From the NCBI RefSeq assembly GCF_000026145.1, contig NC_009445.1:2976001-3040000 (forward strand): a stretch of DNA of 64,000 nucleotides. The letters are read 5' to 3'. Made by a program: the position numbers and the translations under genes. This DNA is from Bradyrhizobium sp. ORS 278. GTDB taxonomy: Bacteria > Pseudomonadota > Alphaproteobacteria > Rhizobiales > Xanthobacteraceae. Shown piece by piece: positions 25,975-34,222 of this stretch (position 1 is its first letter; every line of letters starts with the position of its first letter). Below the pieces are notes generated by a model that saw nothing but the letters and a program-made list of their open reading frames with translations, had not been told where the DNA came from and did no database searches.

Positions 25975-27192
25975 ATGGATCGGCTGATCTCGCGGCGGAC
26001 GCTGCTCAGCGCGTTGCTCGCGGCGCCGGTTCTGCCCGTTCTGGCTGGCGCAGACGCAGCATCGCATCGCGCTCTCGATCGGCAAAGTCTCCGCGAGGTC
26101 TCCGCCTATTTCGAGAACGAGATCGCGGCCGGCAACATTCCCGGCGCTGTCGTCCTGGTCCAGCAGCATGGCAGTCCGGTGCTGCTGCAGAGCTTCGGCT
26201 GTCGCGATCCCGCGAGCCGCGCTGTGATGACCGAGGATTCGATCTTTCGCATCTACTCGATGTCGAAGCCGATCACGTCGGTCGCGGCGATGATGCTGGT
26301 CGATGAGGGCAGGCTGAGGACCGACGATCCGCTGTCGGCCTATATCCCGGCTTTTGCGGATGTCACGGTCGACGGTGCGCCGCTGGCACGTCCGATCACC
26401 ATCCTGGATCTGCTGCGCCACACCTCTGGCCTCACCTACGGCTTCTACGGCGAGACGGCGGTCCGTCGGCTCTATGCGGCCGCACCGCTGTTCGACGGCG
26501 ACATCGACAACGCCACCTTCGTCGATCGGCTCGCCCGGCTGCCGCTGGCCGAGCAGCCCGGCATGCTGTGGGACTACGGCCATTCGACTGACGTGCTTGG
26601 ACGGGTGATCGAGGTCGCGTCCGGCCGATCGCTCTTTCAGTTCGAGCGCGAGCGGTTGCTCGGTCCGCTCGGGATGCGCGAGACGGCGTTCTTCCTCGCC
26701 GACCAGAGCCAGCGCGGCCGTGTCGCGGAGCCGTCGCCGCGCGACTGGTTCGATCGTCCGATCGCCGGGCTCGACGATCCCATCCGTCCGCGGCGCTGGG
26801 AGTCCGGCGGCGCGGGGATGATCAGCACCATCTCTGACTACGCGCGGTTCGCGCAGATGCTGCTGAATGGCGGCGCGCTGGACGGCCGCCGTTATCTCAA
26901 CGCCGAGACCGTGGCGCTGATGACGCGGGATCATGTCGTGGAAGCGGGGATTGCGCGTGATGACCTCTATTTTCCGGGCGCCGAGCACGGCTTCGGCCTG
27001 GGTTTCTCCGTGCGCCTCGTCGACAAGCCGCCGCTGCCGCGAGGCGAATATGGCTGGGACGGCGTCGGCGGGACGTTCTTCTTCATCGACCCCGCCGACG
27101 ATCTGTTCGTCATCGTCATGATGCAGGCGCCCTCGCAGCGCGGGCGCATCGCGAGCGACGTGCGGCGGCTGGTGTATGAGGCGCTTGCGTAG
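25975..27192 (+). CDS. exported serine hydrolase, beta-lactamase class C fold
   Basis: A 405-residue protein with a Tat-like signal (SRRTLLSALLAAPVLPVL, cleaved near residue 28), so periplasmic. The SxxK nucleophile motif is Ser95-Met-Ser-Lys98. The second motif, usually YxN, reads Tyr201-Gly-His. The third (HxG/KTG-like) region is near YGWDGVGGTFFF. Such proteins act as esterases, D-amino-acid peptidases or related hydrolases rather than as resistance beta-lactamases. It follows the macrodomain gene by 30 bases. The substrate is unknown. Confidence 0.88.
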   Translation: MDRLISRRTLLSALLAAPVLPVLAGADAASHRALDRQSLREVSAYFENEIAAGNIPGAVVLVQQHGSPVLLQSFGCRDPASRAVMTEDSIFRIYSMSKPITSVAAMMLVDEGRLRTDDPLSAYIPAFADVTVDGAPLARPITILDLLRHTSGLTYGFYGETAVRRLYAAAPLFDGDIDNATFVDRLARLPLAEQPGMLWDYGHSTDVLGRVIEVASGRSLFQFERERLLGPLGMRETAFFLADQSQRGRVAEPSPRDWFDRPIAGLDDPIRPRRWESGGAGMISTISDYARFAQMLLNGGALDGRRYLNAETVALMTRDHVVEAGIARDDLYFPGAEHGFGLGFSVRLVDKPPLPRGEYGWDGVGGTFFFIDPADDLFVIVMMQAPSQRGRIASDVRRLVYEALA

Positions 27193-27270
27193 CCCGGATG
27201 AGCGAAAGCGACATCCGGGGTTTCACGAGCCTTATCGGTGAAGCCGCATGTCGTTGCGCTCATGCGGGCT
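27189..27270. repeat. palindromic intergenic repeat, family B
   Basis: GTAGCCCGGATGAGCG on the left, CGTTGCGCTCATGCGGGCTA on the right. It overlaps the stop codon of the serine hydrolase gene and separates it from the convergent aldolase gene. Confidence 0.85.
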
Positions 27271-27276
27271 AAGAGT

Positions 27277-28344
27277 TCATGCTCCCCGCACGATCTCCCT
27301 CACATGGCCGACCATCTCCTCGATCATCGCTGCGGTTACATCGAGATGGGTGCAGGCGCGGATGCGGCCGTCCATCATCGCGAGCAGCACGCCGCGCTTG
27401 CGGAGTTCGCTCACCATCCTGTCGCCGGGCACGCCGGCGCCGTCGGGCTTGAAGAACACGAGATTGGTCTCCGGCTCCTGCACCTCGATGCCGTGAATCT
27501 GCGACAGCCCGCGCGCCAGCGCCCGCGCATTGGCGTGATCCTCGGCGAGCCGGTCGACGTGGTGATCGAGCGCGTAGATGCAGGCCGCCGCGACCACGCC
27601 GGCCTGGCGCATGGCGCCGCCGAGCCGCTGCTTCCAGCGCCACACTTCATCAATGAATGCCGCGCTGCCGGCGAGCACGCCGCCGATCGGCGCGCCCAGC
27701 CCCTTGGAGAAATCGATCCAGGCGGAATCCCAGCCAGCGGTCATCTCGGCGGCGGGGATGCCGGTTGCCACGGTCGCATTCAGCAGCCGCGCGCCGTCCA
27801 TGTGCGTCGCCATGCCGCTCGCCTTGGCGATCTCCACGATCTCGTCGAGGGCGGCCTTCTTCCAGATCGTGCCGCCGCCGATATTGGCGGTCTGCTCGAC
27901 GCTGACGACGGTCTGCGGCGGCTGGTAGCGCGAGCGCGGATGCAGCGCAGCCCGGAACGTCTCCGACGTGAACTGGCCGTCGGGCCCCTTCAGTTGCGTC
28001 ACCTGGAAACCGCCGAGCGCGGCATGCGCGCCGCCCTCGCGCGAGATGATGTGCGCGGTCTCGTGCGCCAGGATCTCGTCACCGGGACGGCAATGCACCA
28101 GGGTCGCGGCGACGTTGCACATCGTGCCCGAGGGCATCAGCACCGCGGCTTCCTTGCCGAGCAGGGCGGCGACGCGGGCGGTGAGCTCGTGCACGGTCGG
28201 ATCGTCGCCGATCTGCTCGTCGCCGACCTCGGCCCGCGCCATCGCCTCGCGCATCGCGGCGGTCGGGCGCGTCTGCGTATCCGAGAGCAGGTTGACGCGC
28301 ACGGGCGGCGCCTTGGGATCGCGTTGCGGCGGGGTGTAATACAT
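27277..28344 (-). CDS. threonine aldolase family protein (low specificity L-threonine aldolase)
   Basis: A 355-residue PLP enzyme of fold type I that splits L-threonine or allo-threonine to glycine and acetaldehyde. The cofactor lysine is Lys214 in WIDFSKGLGAPIG; earlier blocks are LLSDTQTRPTAAMREAMA, GDEQIGDDPTVHEL, MPSGTMCNVAATL, and HMDGARLLNA. Length is usual for the family. It is followed on the same strand by no close partner; an unrelated gene starts 75 bases upstream. Cytoplasmic. Substrate stereochemistry cannot be read. Confidence 0.92.
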   Translation of the reverse strand: MYYTPPQRDPKAPPVRVNLLSDTQTRPTAAMREAMARAEVGDEQIGDDPTVHELTARVAALLGKEAAVLMPSGTMCNVAATLVHCRPGDEILAHETAHIISREGGAHAALGGFQVTQLKGPDGQFTSETFRAALHPRSRYQPPQTVVSVEQTANIGGGTIWKKAALDEIVEIAKASGMATHMDGARLLNATVATGIPAAEMTAGWDSAWIDFSKGLGAPIGGVLAGSAAFIDEVWRWKQRLGGAMRQAGVVAAACIYALDHHVDRLAEDHANARALARGLSQIHGIEVQEPETNLVFFKPDGAGVPGDRMVSELRKRGVLLAMMDGRIRACTHLDVTAAMIEEMVGHVREIVRGA

Positions 28345-28419
28345 CGGCAGTCCTCGTTGGCTTTCACGCCAGGACCTTACCCAACTCGCGACCCTCCCGC
28401 AAAACGCGCCTCCCTGCGA

Positions 28420-28947
28420 TCACGCCGCGAGCCAGATGTCCGGCCGCAGCGGCGTGGAGATGTCGATCCGCTCGGTGACCAGCAGCGGAGCTTGCGTGCA
28501 GTCGAACACCCAGGATTCCAGCGGGGTGCGCCGTGACGGCGACAGCAGCAGCGCGGCGCCCGGGCGCTGCCGCTTGACGTTCCAGCCCATGTTCACCGCG
28601 GCCCAGCCGATCAGCATGGTCTGCCAGTCGTCGGCGGGCTCGGGGGTATCGTCGAAACAATGCAGAAGCTCGAGCGCGAAGGGGTCGTGGCGAAGCTGCG
28701 CATCGGCAAAGGTGAGCCCGGTTCCGAGATGGCGGATCACATGGGCTGTCGCGTCGGACTGGACGTGCCAGCAGGAGCGCTCGAGAAGATCGAAGACCGT
28801 CGAAGGAAAGATGCCGTCGTTGAACCGGTAGCGGATCCCCGAGGGCCGCGCGCGGAGGGGTGACGCGCGCAACGGTGGCAGAGGCGGCGCGCCGACCGTC
28901 TCGGCCGGCAACGCGCCGAAGGTGATATTGCGCCTGTTGAACTCCAT
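28420..28947 (-). CDS. hypothetical protein
   Basis: A 175-residue protein without signal peptide or membrane segment. It contains aromatic-rich stretches (LLERSCWHVQSDATAHVIRH, MLIGWAAVNMGWNVKRQR, LESWVFDCTQAPLLV) and three cysteines. It reads as a real soluble protein with neighbour-like codon use, but I do not recognise the family. It sits between the aldolase gene and rpsD, both on the same strand, with about 75 and 200 bases of spacing. No function is proposed. Confidence 0.65.
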   Translation of the reverse strand: MEFNRRNITFGALPAETVGAPPLPPLRASPLRARPSGIRYRFNDGIFPSTVFDLLERSCWHVQSDATAHVIRHLGTGLTFADAQLRHDPFALELLHCFDDTPEPADDWQTMLIGWAAVNMGWNVKRQRPGAALLLSPSRRTPLESWVFDCTQAPLLVTERIDISTPLRPDIWLAA

Positions 28948-29073
28948 GGCGAACGCCCCGCACCTTTACAACTCCGGACAGTAAATCACGGGTTGGACAC
29001 GCTGTCAGCCCAGGTGGGGCGAATTCGTGGCAAGTGTGGCATTCGGGAATCGGTTCGCTGCATCCGAAAACTC

Positions 29074-29109
29074 CAAAAAACAAAGGCCCCGGCGTATGCC
29101 AGGGCCTTC
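29074..29109 (-). terminator. rho-independent terminator after rpsD
   Basis: On the minus strand AAGGCCCTGGC and a mirrored GCCGGGGCCTT stem are followed by TGTTTTTT. It lies about 40 bases after the rpsD stop codon. Confidence 0.85.
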
Positions 29110-29147
29110 GGATTATCAGATGTGAGCGGAGCTGGGCTCCGTCAAGA

Positions 29148-29765
29148 TCAGCGCGAGTAGAACTCGACGATCAGGTGCGGCTCCATCTGCACCGCGAACG
29201 GCACGTCCGACAGCGCCGGGATGCGGATGAACTTCGCGGTCATCTTGGAGTGATCGGCCTCGATGTAGTCGGGGACGTCACGCTCGGCCAGCTGGGTGGC
29301 CTCCAGCACCACGGCGAGCTGCTTCGAGGCTTCCTTGACCTCGATCACGTCGCCCGGCTTGACCTGGTAGCTCGCGATGTTGACCTTGCGGCCGTTCACC
29401 TTGATGTGGCCGTGGTTGATGAACTGGCGCGCGGCGAACATGGTCGAGACAAACTTGGCCCGGAACACCACAGTGTCGAGACGGCGCTCGAGAATGCCGA
29501 TCAGGTTCTCGCCGGTGTCGCCCTTGAGACGGCCGGCCTCGACATAGATGCCGTGGAACTGGCGCTCGGAGATGTTGGCGTAATAGCCCTTCAGCTTCTG
29601 CTTGGCGCGGAGCTGCACGCCGAAGTCGGAGAGCTTGCCTTTGCGGCGCTGGCCGTGTTGGCCCGGGCCGTATTCGCGGCGGTTGACGGGGCTCTTCGGG
29701 CGGCCCCAGATGTTCTGGCCCATGCGGCGATCGATCTTGTACTTCGCCTCACTGCGCTTAGTCAT
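29148..29765 (-). CDS. rpsD: 30S ribosomal protein S4
   Basis: Primary 16S rRNA-binding protein that starts assembly of the small-subunit body. The 205-residue length is normal. It has the N-terminal basic region ([22 protein letters not shown]) and the S4 RNA-binding domain ([34 protein letters not shown]). The zinc-binding cysteines of some S4 proteins are absent (C-minus form). It stands alone here, as usual in Rhizobiales, downstream of the murI neighbourhood, and ends in a strong terminator. ATG 29765 gives the canonical [16 protein letters not shown] start. Confidence 0.98.
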   Translation of the reverse strand: MTKRSEAKYKIDRRMGQNIWGRPKSPVNRREYGPGQHGQRRKGKLSDFGVQLRAKQKLKGYYANISERQFHGIYVEAGRLKGDTGENLIGILERRLDTVVFRAKFVSTMFAARQFINHGHIKVNGRKVNIASYQVKPGDVIEVKEASKQLAVVLEATQLAERDVPDYIEADHSKMTAKFIRIPALSDVPFAVQMEPHLIVEFYSR

Positions 29766-29893
29766 CGCGTCCTCTTCAGTCTCTCGTTCGGGTTTGAGGA
29801 AACGCGCCCTCCTGTGTGTCCCGGGAACCGGGTCCACCGACAGGCCGATCCCCAAAGCATGAAGGGACAAGGCCACGGGTCGCGAAACGCAAC

Positions 29894-29913
29894 GCGGGCC
29901 GAAAGCGGCCCGC
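29894..29913. promoter_or_regulatory. GC-rich hairpin between the E2-like gene and rpsD
   Basis: GCGGGCCG pairs with CGGCCCGC around AAAG. On the minus strand it follows the E2-like gene by about 70 bases and precedes rpsD by about 130. It may end the upstream transcript or form part of the rpsD leader; no clear T-run follows. Confidence 0.4.
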
Positions 29914-29981
29914 GAGCAGGGCGGTTCTTAAGGGAGAAACCGCTGACTTGTCAAACCGGAATGGCTGTCTTTGCAGGTAAA

Positions 29982-30806
29982 TCACCCGTTTGGCCCCCCG
30001 ACGACGGTAATTTTCGGCCGTGACGCCTCGGATCTCCGTTCGATCTCCGCCAGCGGGCTGCCGGCCGCCGGACAGGCCCGCAGCTCGGCGGCGATCTCGC
30101 CGTTCAGCACCTGTTCGAGCCGGATGGCGGTCCGGGCGATCATGGCGCCGTCGGTTACCCGGTGATCCCAGCGGATCAGGATGGGAATCGTCTGGTCGGG
30201 CCGGACGACATCGTAATTGACGATGAACGGCCCGGGGCTCAGCGCCAGCAGCTGGCCGCCGCCGCAGGCTGCGATGCTGGTCACCGAGAAATTGCCGAAC
30301 CAGTTGGCGCGCTGGCGGCCGAAGCTCAGGCCCACCCACCAGGCGAAGCGGCGCAGCGGCAGCGGCAGCCGGGTCGCCCGCATGATCTTGCGGAACATGG
30401 CGACGTCCTCGATCGGCGCCTCCTTGCCCTGGCGGATCATGGCGTCGATCTCGGCCAGGGTCATGGTCTCCGGGCCGGACACGCGCTGCGGCAGCACGCA
30501 ATCCTCGCCGTTCTCGACCCGGGCGATGGTCACGGTGGCGACGCTGCGCGGCAGCTCGTAGAAGCAGGGCCACGGCCATTTGACGTAGAGCGTGCGCAGC
30601 ACCGGCTCGTCGCGGGCGACCAGGGCGAAGGCCTTCACGAAGACCGCGGCGAAGCCGGGCGGCCGGGCAGAAGTGGCGCGGGCGTCCAGCAGCGGGCCGA
30701 TCTGGAGCGTGCGGGACAGCGACACGAAGGGCACGTCACACGAGGCACGCATCAGATCGATGATCAGACGGCGGTGCAGCGAGATCGGCCTGGTCTTTCC
30801 GCGCAT
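29982..30806 (-). CDS. stand-alone 2-oxoacid dehydrogenase E2-type acyltransferase domain
   Basis: A 274-residue protein resembling the catalytic domain of dihydrolipoamide acyltransferases. The active-site motif is Asp-His215-Arg-Val-Thr-Asp219-Gly in RWDHRVTDGAMIAR, matching the DHRxxDG signature of E2 and chloramphenicol acetyltransferases. FGNFSVTSIAACGGG corresponds to the core strand before it. No lipoyl or E1-binding domain is present, and no E1/E3 genes are nearby. It may therefore acylate something other than lipoyl-protein. It follows the cupin gene on the same strand, 97 bases away. Confidence 0.75.
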   Translation of the reverse strand: MRGKTRPISLHRRLIIDLMRASCDVPFVSLSRTLQIGPLLDARATSARPPGFAAVFVKAFALVARDEPVLRTLYVKWPWPCFYELPRSVATVTIARVENGEDCVLPQRVSGPETMTLAEIDAMIRQGKEAPIEDVAMFRKIMRATRLPLPLRRFAWWVGLSFGRQRANWFGNFSVTSIAACGGGQLLALSPGPFIVNYDVVRPDQTIPILIRWDHRVTDGAMIARTAIRLEQVLNGEIAAELRACPAAGSPLAEIERRSEASRPKITVVGGPNG

Positions 30807-30903
30807 CCTTGAAACCCGTCACTCCCGCCCGTTCTGCTTGGCCTGATCCGTTGCCGGCGGCGGCTGCTGTTAACACCGCCAGCCGGGTCAGGGAAGCGCG
30901 GCT

Positions 30904-31290
30904 CTAGGGCGCGGGCGAGGCGAGCGGCTTGGTCTTGTCGACCACGTAGACGCCGAGCACCTTCAGCCCCTTGTCGCCATGGACCTTGGCGTCGTGGACG
31001 ACCCCTGCGGGGATCTGGAACGAATCGCCGGGCTTGAGGTGCCGGTCGGGCTGGCCCTCGACGATCAGATCGGCCTCGCCTTCCAGGATGTAGGCGGTCT
31101 CCACACCCGGGTGGGTATGCCGGCCCGCGGCGCCGCCGGCCGGGACCTCCGCGATCGCCTGGACGATGGTATGGCCGTCCGGAAAATCGGTCTTGTTCAG
31201 CATCGTCCGCTTGATCGCGGGCTGCTGCGCCAGCGCCGCGCCGAGCCCGAGCACGGCCAGCGACAGGCCGAAAATCGTCTTTTTCATCAT
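30904..31290 (-). CDS. exported cupin-domain protein
   Basis: A 128-residue small beta-barrel protein with a signal peptide (KKTIFGLSLAVLGLGAALAQ, cleavage near residue 21). The cupin motif 1 is GRHTHPGVETAYILEG with His58, His60 and Glu64 as metal ligands, and motif 2 supplies His99 in PAGVVHDAKV. All four ligands are intact, so metal binding is likely. ATG at 31290 is followed at once by a second ATG. It lies 62 bases downstream of the HpaI-type aldolase gene on the same strand. Substrate unknown. Confidence 0.88.
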   Translation of the reverse strand: MMKKTIFGLSLAVLGLGAALAQQPAIKRTMLNKTDFPDGHTIVQAIAEVPAGGAAGRHTHPGVETAYILEGEADLIVEGQPDRHLKPGDSFQIPAGVVHDAKVHGDKGLKVLGVYVVDKTKPLASPAP

Positions 31291-31352
31291 GAGCTTCTCC
31301 CCCAATCTTGGTTTTCGTTCGAAACCTGAAGTGACGGTATCAACTTGCCGAA

Positions 31353-32132
31353 TCAGCGCTTGATCCCCTCGAAGCTTGCGGCAATGCCGCGCTGGAACAA
31401 GGACCAGTCGAAGCCGAGCGCCAGCGCCAGGTAGCCGCGCGCGATCATCGCATTGGCCTGCTCGGCGGTGCGCGCCACGCCGCCGATCGGCACGCCAGAC
31501 TTGAGAATGCCGGCCTCGGCGCGGGCCATCAGCGCCTGCACCTCGGGATCGTCGATCAGCCCGCGCTTGTTGATGGAGGTCGCCAAGTCGCCGGGGCCGA
31601 TCACGGCAATGTCGATGCCGGGCGTCGCCATGATCTCGTCGATGCGCTCGACCGCCTCGACATGCTCGATCGTGACCATGCAGATCATGTCGTCGTCGGC
31701 GGTCGCCATGTACTCGGCCATCGAGACGTTCCAATGGAACGGCGCGTGGAACGGGCCCCAGAGCCGGTCGCCGCGGGGCGGATAGCGCACGCTGCGCACC
31801 GCGGTCTCGGCTTCGGCGCGGCTGGAGATCATCGGGAAGTTGATGCCGAGCGCCCCCAAGTCCATCGGCGCCTTCGCCAGATGCGGCGCGTTGGCGGCGA
31901 TGCGCACCAATGGCACGCAGGGCGTGCCTGATGTCGCGGTGATCATCGCATGCGCGGTTGAGAGATCGATCGGACCGTGCTCGAGGTCGACAATGATCCA
32001 GTCGAGCTGTTGCGCCATGATGCGCACCGTCTGGATGCTCGGAATGGTGGCGATGGCGCCGAAGGTCGGCCGCTTGTCGCGCCAGGCCTGTTTGAGGCGG
32101 TTGAGCGGCTTGGGCGTTGCGGACATCGGCAT
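31353..32132 (-). CDS. HpcH/HpaI-family aldolase
   Basis: A 259-residue class II, metal-dependent aldolase of the HpcH/HpaI family, which cleaves 4-hydroxy-2-oxo acids to pyruvate and an aldehyde. Family features: IIVDLEHGPIDLSTAHAMI, the Glu/Asp metal site around MVTIEHVEAVERIDEI, and IDIAVIGPGDLATS. A ribosome site (acggaga) precedes the ATG at 32132. The stop of murI is only 7 bases upstream, so both are probably one transcript. Substrate specificity is broad in this family and is not assigned. Confidence 0.9.
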   Translation of the reverse strand: MPMSATPKPLNRLKQAWRDKRPTFGAIATIPSIQTVRIMAQQLDWIIVDLEHGPIDLSTAHAMITATSGTPCVPLVRIAANAPHLAKAPMDLGALGINFPMISSRAEAETAVRSVRYPPRGDRLWGPFHAPFHWNVSMAEYMATADDDMICMVTIEHVEAVERIDEIMATPGIDIAVIGPGDLATSINKRGLIDDPEVQALMARAEAGILKSGVPIGGVARTAEQANAMIARGYLALALGFDWSLFQRGIAASFEGIKR

Positions 32133-32139
32133 GTCTCCG

Positions 32140-32937
32140 TCAGGCGGGCACGCGGCCGCCGAAATAGGGCGTCAGCACGCGGCTGAGCTGATGCGGCTTG
32201 TTCGAGGTGAAGATCATGGTGGCACCGCCGTGATCGACGCGGCCCGACTGCGGGCCGAGCAGGTCGACGACGCGGCGCGCGATCGCGGGAGCCGGATCGA
32301 TCCAGGCGACTGGCCAGGGCGCCAGCCGCTGCAGCCGGTCGAGCAGCAACGGATAATGCGTGCAGGCCAGCACCACCGCGTCAGTGCGGGCGGTGGGATC
32401 GCCGGCATCGCCGGTGAAGCAGGGCGCGATCTCCATGGCGATCGCATCGTCGCTGACGCCGGTTCCGCTGAGCGCCGCCTCGGCGAGCGAGGCCAGTTCC
32501 GGCGAGCCGACCAAGGTCACGGCGCAGCCCTGCGCGAAGTCGCGGATCAGCGCATGGGTGTATTCCCGCTGCACCGTGGCCTTTGTGCCGAGCACGGAGA
32601 CGCGCTTGGTCCTGGATTGCGCGCAGGCCGGCTTGATCGCCGGCACAGTGCCGACGAACGGCGTCGCATAGGCGGCGCGCAGCGGCGCCAGCGTCTGCAC
32701 CGAGGCGGTGTTGCAGGCGATCACGATCAGGTCAGGCCGGTGGGCTGAGATCAGCTCGCCCATCAGCGGCACCACGCGCGCAACCAGCGCCGGCTCGCTG
32801 TGGTGGCCGTAGGGAAAGAACGCGTCGTCGGCCACATAGACGTAGTGTGCATCGGGCCGCGCGCGCACCACCTCGCGCAACACGCTGAGGCCGCCGAGGC
32901 CGGAGTCGAACACAAGAATCGTCGGGCGGTGGGTCAC
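32140..32937 (-). CDS. murI: glutamate racemase
   Basis: Makes D-glutamate for peptidoglycan. A 265-residue cytoplasmic enzyme with both catalytic cysteines: Cys75 in VIACNTASVQT and Cys192 in VLACTHYPLLL. The N-terminal FDSGLGGLSVLREV block carries the catalytic aspartate. An FPYG segment (YFPYG-like) binds the substrate. Its proximity to rpsD, with inserted genes, reflects the ordinary Rhizobiales neighbourhood. The HpaI-type gene follows 7 bases later. Confidence 0.97.
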   Translation of the reverse strand: MTHRPTILVFDSGLGGLSVLREVVRARPDAHYVYVADDAFFPYGHHSEPALVARVVPLMGELISAHRPDLIVIACNTASVQTLAPLRAAYATPFVGTVPAIKPACAQSRTKRVSVLGTKATVQREYTHALIRDFAQGCAVTLVGSPELASLAEAALSGTGVSDDAIAMEIAPCFTGDAGDPTARTDAVVLACTHYPLLLDRLQRLAPWPVAWIDPAPAIARRVVDLLGPQSGRVDHGGATMIFTSNKPHQLSRVLTPYFGGRVPA

Positions 32938-33239
32938 GGCGCGAGTGTACCGGATGGTGGCGCTGGGTTCAGGGGGTTTTTCCGCGGCATTTGCCGGGAG
33001 CAGGGCGTCCCGATGTGTTCCAATGGTGGTCGCGAAGGTTCAAACATGCATCGGTGAGCCCCCGATGCGACCAAACCTTCAGTGTCATCCCGGCGCACCC
33101 GGGATCCATAACCACGGGCGGATATTGGCGCAAAGGCTGGCTGCTCCGTCGTGCCTCCCGCGACCGCCGCGGTTTGATGGGTCCTGCGCCGGCGCCGCGC
33201 CGCCGCTGCTTCTTCGGGACGACGATGGTCAATACGGGC

Positions 33240-33319
33240 GTCATTGCGAGCGAAGCGAAGCAATCCAGAGTCCCGCCCACGACTCCGGATTGCTTCGTCG
33301 CTCTGCTCCTCGCAATGAC
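33240..33319. repeat. palindromic intergenic repeat, family A
   Basis: GTCATTGCGAGCGAAGCGAA then GCAATCCAGAG on the left; CTCCGGATTGCTTCG and CTCGCAATGAC on the right. Complete copy. Confidence 0.85.
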
Positions 33320-33339
33320 GGCGGTGAAACATGCGGTCT

Positions 33340-33770
33340 CATCCTCGCACCCGCTGTCGCGTCCGAGTGTTGCTGATCTCTTCGCCCTCTCCAGAATGAG
33401 GGCGCGGGGAAGGCCGGGTGCCGGTCGCACCCATGGCCCGCCTGCAGCAAAAAAAGCAGGCGGCAGTCACCACAGGTACGGGCCGGATCATCCGGCCTTC
33501 CCCGCGCGTTGGTTGGAACGGCTTATACGTGCTCTCCCCGGGGACCGGCTTTTGACCCCGTCGCCTTGCGCGCTCGTCCAGACTTGGCAGCGCAGGCTTG
33601 ATCTCGGCACCGGGAGACCAGGACCACACGACTTCGCCGTGCGCATCGGATGGTTCGTCGGCATGATCGCTCACGCTGCAACCCGATACGCCCACCGCAT
33701 CCCGCACCCAACGCTCGTGACGATCGCGATGCGCCCCTCAAGTGGGACGGGACGCAGCAACATAGCATTG
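33340..33770. repeat. long interspersed repeat with 16-base inverted arms
   Basis: GCGCGGGGAAGGCCGG (33402-33417) is mirrored exactly by CCGGCCTTCCCCGCGC (33492-33507). Between them is a hairpin GCCTGC-N10-GCAGGC with an A-rich loop. The downstream part reads as fragments such as GRPGAGRTHGPP and GGSHHR in one frame, peptides I recall as spurious annotated proteins in many Bradyrhizobium genomes. This indicates a dispersed non-coding repeat rather than a gene. Confidence 0.6.
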
Positions 33771-33850
33771 TCTTCCGAAAAACGGAAGTCTTTAAATTCG
33801 GATTTTCGGCTGATTGGGTCAGAGCGGCGGACGGTTGCAAAGTCAGAATA

Positions 33851-33874
33851 ATTAGCATTGACTAATGAATTAGT
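33851..33874. promoter_or_regulatory. operator-like palindromes upstream of the ArsR gene
   Basis: ATTAG-N6-CTAAT (33851-33866) overlaps ACTAAT-GA-ATTAGT (33861-33874). These A+T-rich inverted repeats are 20-40 bases upstream of the ArsR start, the usual place for autoregulation by an ArsR-type repressor. Confidence 0.55.
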
Positions 33875-33892
33875 GGTCGCTATTGTTTTGGC

Positions 33893-34222
33893 ATGATCCA
33901 TCCCGAAACCATCACAACCGTCATGCGGGCCCTGGCTGATCCCACCCGGCGCGCGGTGTTCGAGCGCATCGTCGACGCCGACGAGATCACCGTGGTGGAG
34001 CTGACCCGCGGCAGCACGGTCACGCAGGGCGCGATCTCGCAGCATCTGAAAGCGCTGAAGCAGGCCGGTCTGGTCTGCGAGCGCCCCGAGGGTCGCAAGG
34101 TCTACTACCGCGCCGAGCCACGCGGGCTGGAGCCGCTGGCCGACTGGATGAGTCATTACGGCGCCTTCTGGCGCGAGCGCTTCGCCGACCTGAGGAAACT
34201 GCTGAAGGACATCGATCCATGA
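33893..34222 (+). CDS. ArsR-family transcriptional regulator
   Basis: A 109-residue winged-helix regulator. The DNA-binding part is VMRALADPTRRAVFERIVDA, then TVTQGAISQHLKALKQAGLV and the wing ERPEGRKVYYRA. There are no paired cysteines for metal sensing, so this is the type usually found with SRPBCC/AHSA1 genes, whose signal is unknown. The stop overlaps the next start (ATGA at 34219), coupling the two genes. A palindromic operator precedes the gene. Confidence 0.93.
   Translation: MIHPETITTVMRALADPTRRAVFERIVDADEITVVELTRGSTVTQGAISQHLKALKQAGLVCERPEGRKVYYRAEPRGLEPLADWMSHYGAFWRERFADLRKLLKDIDP

Larger units (their letters stand above)
32938..33892. other. 955-base repeat-rich region without a supported gene
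   Basis: Between murI and the ArsR operon I see only non-coding elements: a half copy of family D (33086-33115), a family A palindrome (33240-33319), a long interspersed repeat (33340-33770), a CTTCCGAAAAACGGAAG hairpin near 33771, and an operator-like palindrome at 33851-33874. Several ORFs cross the region, but they run through the palindromes and have peptide sequences of spurious type. Confidence 0.7.

Noticed and set aside
32991..33851. 286-codon ORF across the repeat region
   Set aside because: It reads through a family A palindrome and the long repeat; peptide fragments match known spurious proteins.
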